Assembly (NCBI GenBank): GCA_033980235.1
Contig: CM067067.1
Coordinates: 12,862,401 to 12,926,400 of the forward strand
Source of the DNA: Diadema setosum
Lineage: Eukaryota; Echinodermata; Echinoidea; Diadematoida; Diadematidae
Direction of reading: 5' to 3'
Length of the DNA: 64,000 bases
Numbering within the stretch: the stretch's first letter is position 1; each line of letters begins with the position of its first letter. The notes under the pieces are model-generated. The model saw only the letters and a list, made by a program, of their open reading frames with translations. It was not told where the DNA came from and did no database searches. Of this stretch, positions 61,769 through 64,000 are shown one piece after another. The translations under genes and the position numbers were made by a program.

Positions 61769-62144
61769 AAGAGCTAGCATGGAGAAGGGCTGTGAGAGGG
61801 TGACTTACAGGTGCCGGCTGTGCAGGCAGCACCTGTTTGACAGCACCTGTGTCCTCAACCCGGGCACAGGGTACCACCACCACCAACACCACCAGCACCA
61901 GCACCAGCACCATCAGGAAGTGCCTGGCCCAAGCACGGCAAGGGAGTCAGGTCTCCATCAGGTACCCCTACATGAGGGTCATCAGGGGGAGGATTCCAAG
62001 CCGACACCCTGCGGTGGCAGTGACAACGTCGGCAGATCAGTAGGAGTGCTAGCCCCGTATGGACAAGTGACAGTAGGCCCGAACCCCCTCTGGTTTATCA
62101 ACGAAGACTCCACCCCTCCCTGGGTTCATCGCACTTTGGACAAG
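61769..62144 (+). CDS. First coding exon of a putative RNF180-like zinc/RING E3 ligase gene (partial)
   Basis: A pyrimidine tract and CAG (61,767-61,768) precede a short leader; the ATG is at 61,779 and the exon ends in frame (phase 0) at a GTACTG donor. The 122 codons begin MEKGCERVTYRCRLCRQHLF, with CxxC at residues 12-15. A His/Gln-rich repeat follows (about 31-45), then a low-complexity middle and LWFINEDSTPPWVHRTLDK. The CxxC start plus the W-x(n)-PPW/PEW-type block resemble the N-terminal zinc region of RNF180 (human VWHMNVEALPEWISCL, from memory); the partner cysteines would be in the next exon, outside the window. DUSP12-type zinc domains start similarly and are the alternative. RNF180 is a membrane-anchored ubiquitin ligase. 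A reading frame extends upstream to 61,698, but the acceptor makes the 61,779 start more likely. Confidence 0.55.
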
Positions 62145-63392
62145 GTACTGTTCAATTTTGCCACTGGTTCCTGATCAAAGAATTTGATTAAAGCCATCAA
62201 AAAGGAAAGAAATTAACTTTCTATCCTCCTGTGCCTCTGATTTTGGGGCCACATCATTTTTTGTAACTATTTTTAAAAATCCTGATGAAAATATAGCAAA
62301 TTCATTTTTTTTTTTGTCCCTTTTGGCAGCTTTTTTTTTTAAAGTAGCTGCTACGTCAATTTTGTTTTTTATTTGCTTTTTTGGGGGTTGCTGGTGTTTC
62401 ATTAAAGTACCACCAGATGCAAAGTTTTAGGATTACAGTATGAAACACGATTTTAGGTTGTTTGCAATTTTCAGCCACTGGGAAATATAACCTCCTTTTT
62501 AGTATCAGGAAAATTACCATGAATAGGAGAAAAATAGGTGAATGACATCTTACTATATGCAGAGCTCAACATTAGTGGTGGCCCTGTAGCCCTTGGCTCC
62601 GTTTTATCAAAAGATATAATCGATTTTAAATTTCCCTAGCACACAGGCTGCCGTAGACTTACCATAGAAATCAACTTTAAAATCAGTTTTAACTCTTCAT
62701 AAAACAGGGCCCAGGTCACTCAAAATTGATGCTGTGCCACAAATATTTCAAGAAAGGTTATCTTTTGGTGGCTTGATCTGCCAACTAAGTTTCAAAGTGG
62801 ATTGTTTTTGTATGCTCTTGGGCCACCAAAATTTCACATTTAAAGATTTTAGAGGTTAGATTGGGCCACCAGAGAAGAAGGTTTGTGTTGAACCCTACTG
62901 AATGGGTGTATGTGAGGATATTTGTGGCAATGCTTGTCTCAAAATGTTATGAACTGTGTCTGGAAGTCTCAACACCGTTTATGAAAACTAATCATGTGTG
63001 AGCTTCTTCCCAGTCACACGACCATGATGACCCTTTCAAGGGGTGAGACGACCAATGACTTCTCAACATTCTGAAATGGTCTGCATCCAATTTCACCCAA
63101 AGCGTACGTGATCTATGAATGCAATATTTTCTGTGTGCACAGAATAAAAATTTCAATCTGTTTGACGTCTATATTGGTTTGTATACTGTACGTGGCCAGT
63201 GATACAAAAATTTGATGGTTTATTCGTAAACAATAGTCAAGTGCATGCAAAGTACATTATGAATTAAATCTGAAATTTGAACTACACTGTAGTGTCTGAC
63301 ATTTAACAATAACAGAATAAAACTCTGCGTACCACTTGCTGCAAGGCTTATTACTTACCTGTATGTAAAATATTTCTGGTATATAAATTATC
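62145..63392 (+). other. Presumed intron of the RNF180-like gene
   Basis: No further exon with a CPxC or RING pattern was found. T/A runs at 62,270-62,345 and otherwise ordinary AT-rich sequence. Confidence 0.5.
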
Positions 63393-63782
63393 TAAAGGGA
63401 CTGTACAGTACTGGTTGAGGTGGGGATTCATGTTTTGAACATTCCTAAGTGAGATGATGAGAAACCTCTTATGAAATATGAAAGAGCATGTAGTTTTAAG
63501 AAGGATTCAATGTTTATTTGATGAAAATTGGTTTTCAAATGGCCGAGATATCCAAAAAAGTGATAATAATAAAAGGCGACGGGCCACACTTTCATTAGGA
63601 TCTCTTTGTTTCACCTTGTTTTTGGATATCTCAGCCATTTCAAAACCAATTTTCATCAAATAAACTTTTGATACCCCTTAGAATTGCATGTTCTTTGACA
63701 TCTCATAGAGTGGTTTTTTGATATCTTGCAAAACGTTAAAAGCTAAATCCTCACCTCAACCAGAAGTGTACACACCCTTTAA
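63393..63782. mobile_element. TTAA-type MITE, family C, copy 2
   Basis: About 90% alike by eye to 54,891-55,281, in the same orientation and of equal length (390 against 391 bp). The left target reads CTAA instead of TTAA, the right TTAA. It lies in the presumed intron of the RNF180-like gene; 63,783-64,000 behind it shows nothing. Confidence 0.8.
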
Positions 63783-64000
63783 TCCACACTTTTTTCTGAT
63801 CAAAAAACTCAGAAAAGGGTGCTGCTTATGCTAACGTATGGGTTGTATGACCAGAAAATGTGGTAATACCTTTAACGAGAGAGATGAGAAAATACATACT
63901 ATGTTATTGTGATAGCTGGTCTTTACGTGGGAAGGCACTATTCTCAGGCAATGCACAATAGTAATCAGAGGAAAAAATATTCATTTCTGTCACAGTAAAG

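Noticed and set aside
61698..61778. Start of the plus-strand protein at 61,698
   Set aside because: A strong pyrimidine tract plus CAG at 61,768 lies between this ATG and the conserved CxxC, so the stretch is most likely intron.

Overview
The window is animal nuclear DNA: AT-rich introns, GT-AG splice sites, GC-rich exons, abundant short inverted-repeat transposons and microsatellites. The AACGTTA-type words, ATG-TAC-ATG-TA-rich spacers and repeat style suggest a marine invertebrate deuterostome, most likely an echinoderm. This placement is an impression; no species marker is present.

About three quarters of the window (positions 73 to about 49,580, minus strand) is one gene, an axonemal dynein heavy chain that I identify as DNAH6 (inner-arm, single-headed dynein). 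I could reconstruct 61 consecutive coding exons whose phases join without a break into 3,798 codons starting at an ATG at 48,447. The gene leaves the window at its 3' end, so roughly the last 350 to 370 residues are missing. Layout in gene order (right to left): a probable non-coding first exon with an RFX X-box-like motif (49.5 kb); N-terminal tail (exons 1-12); linker (13-24); AAA1 (25-27); AAA2 (28-32); AAA3 (33-39); AAA4 (40-41); stalk and microtubule-binding tip (42-47); AAA5 (48-50); AAA6 (51-55); C-terminal region (56-61).

Introns carry most of the unusual DNA: a 2.5-kb foldback element filling intron 3 (43,966-46,456), a four-unit ~160-bp satellite-like transposon (18.46-19.30 kb), a tandem array that repeatedly copied the 3' edge of exon 34 with its splice donor (19.5-20.0 kb), a near-perfect 60-bp palindrome (5,293-5,352) and several MITE-like elements. 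Seven RFX/X-box-like palindromes sit inside two of these intronic repeats.

From about 49.6 to 61.77 kb I see no gene, but a dense series of inverted-repeat elements (TTAA-, TA- and other target types) and a LINE 3' end. On the plus strand an exon at 61,769-62,144 has a splice acceptor, an ATG, a CxxC zinc-ligand start, a His/Gln repeat and a clean donor; it resembles the N-terminal zinc region of RNF180. The rest of that gene lies to the right. The two genes are head-to-head, about 12 kb apart. I found no RNA gene, CRISPR array or novel multi-gene system; the interest lies in how repeats interact with the splicing and regulatory signals of a large cilia gene.
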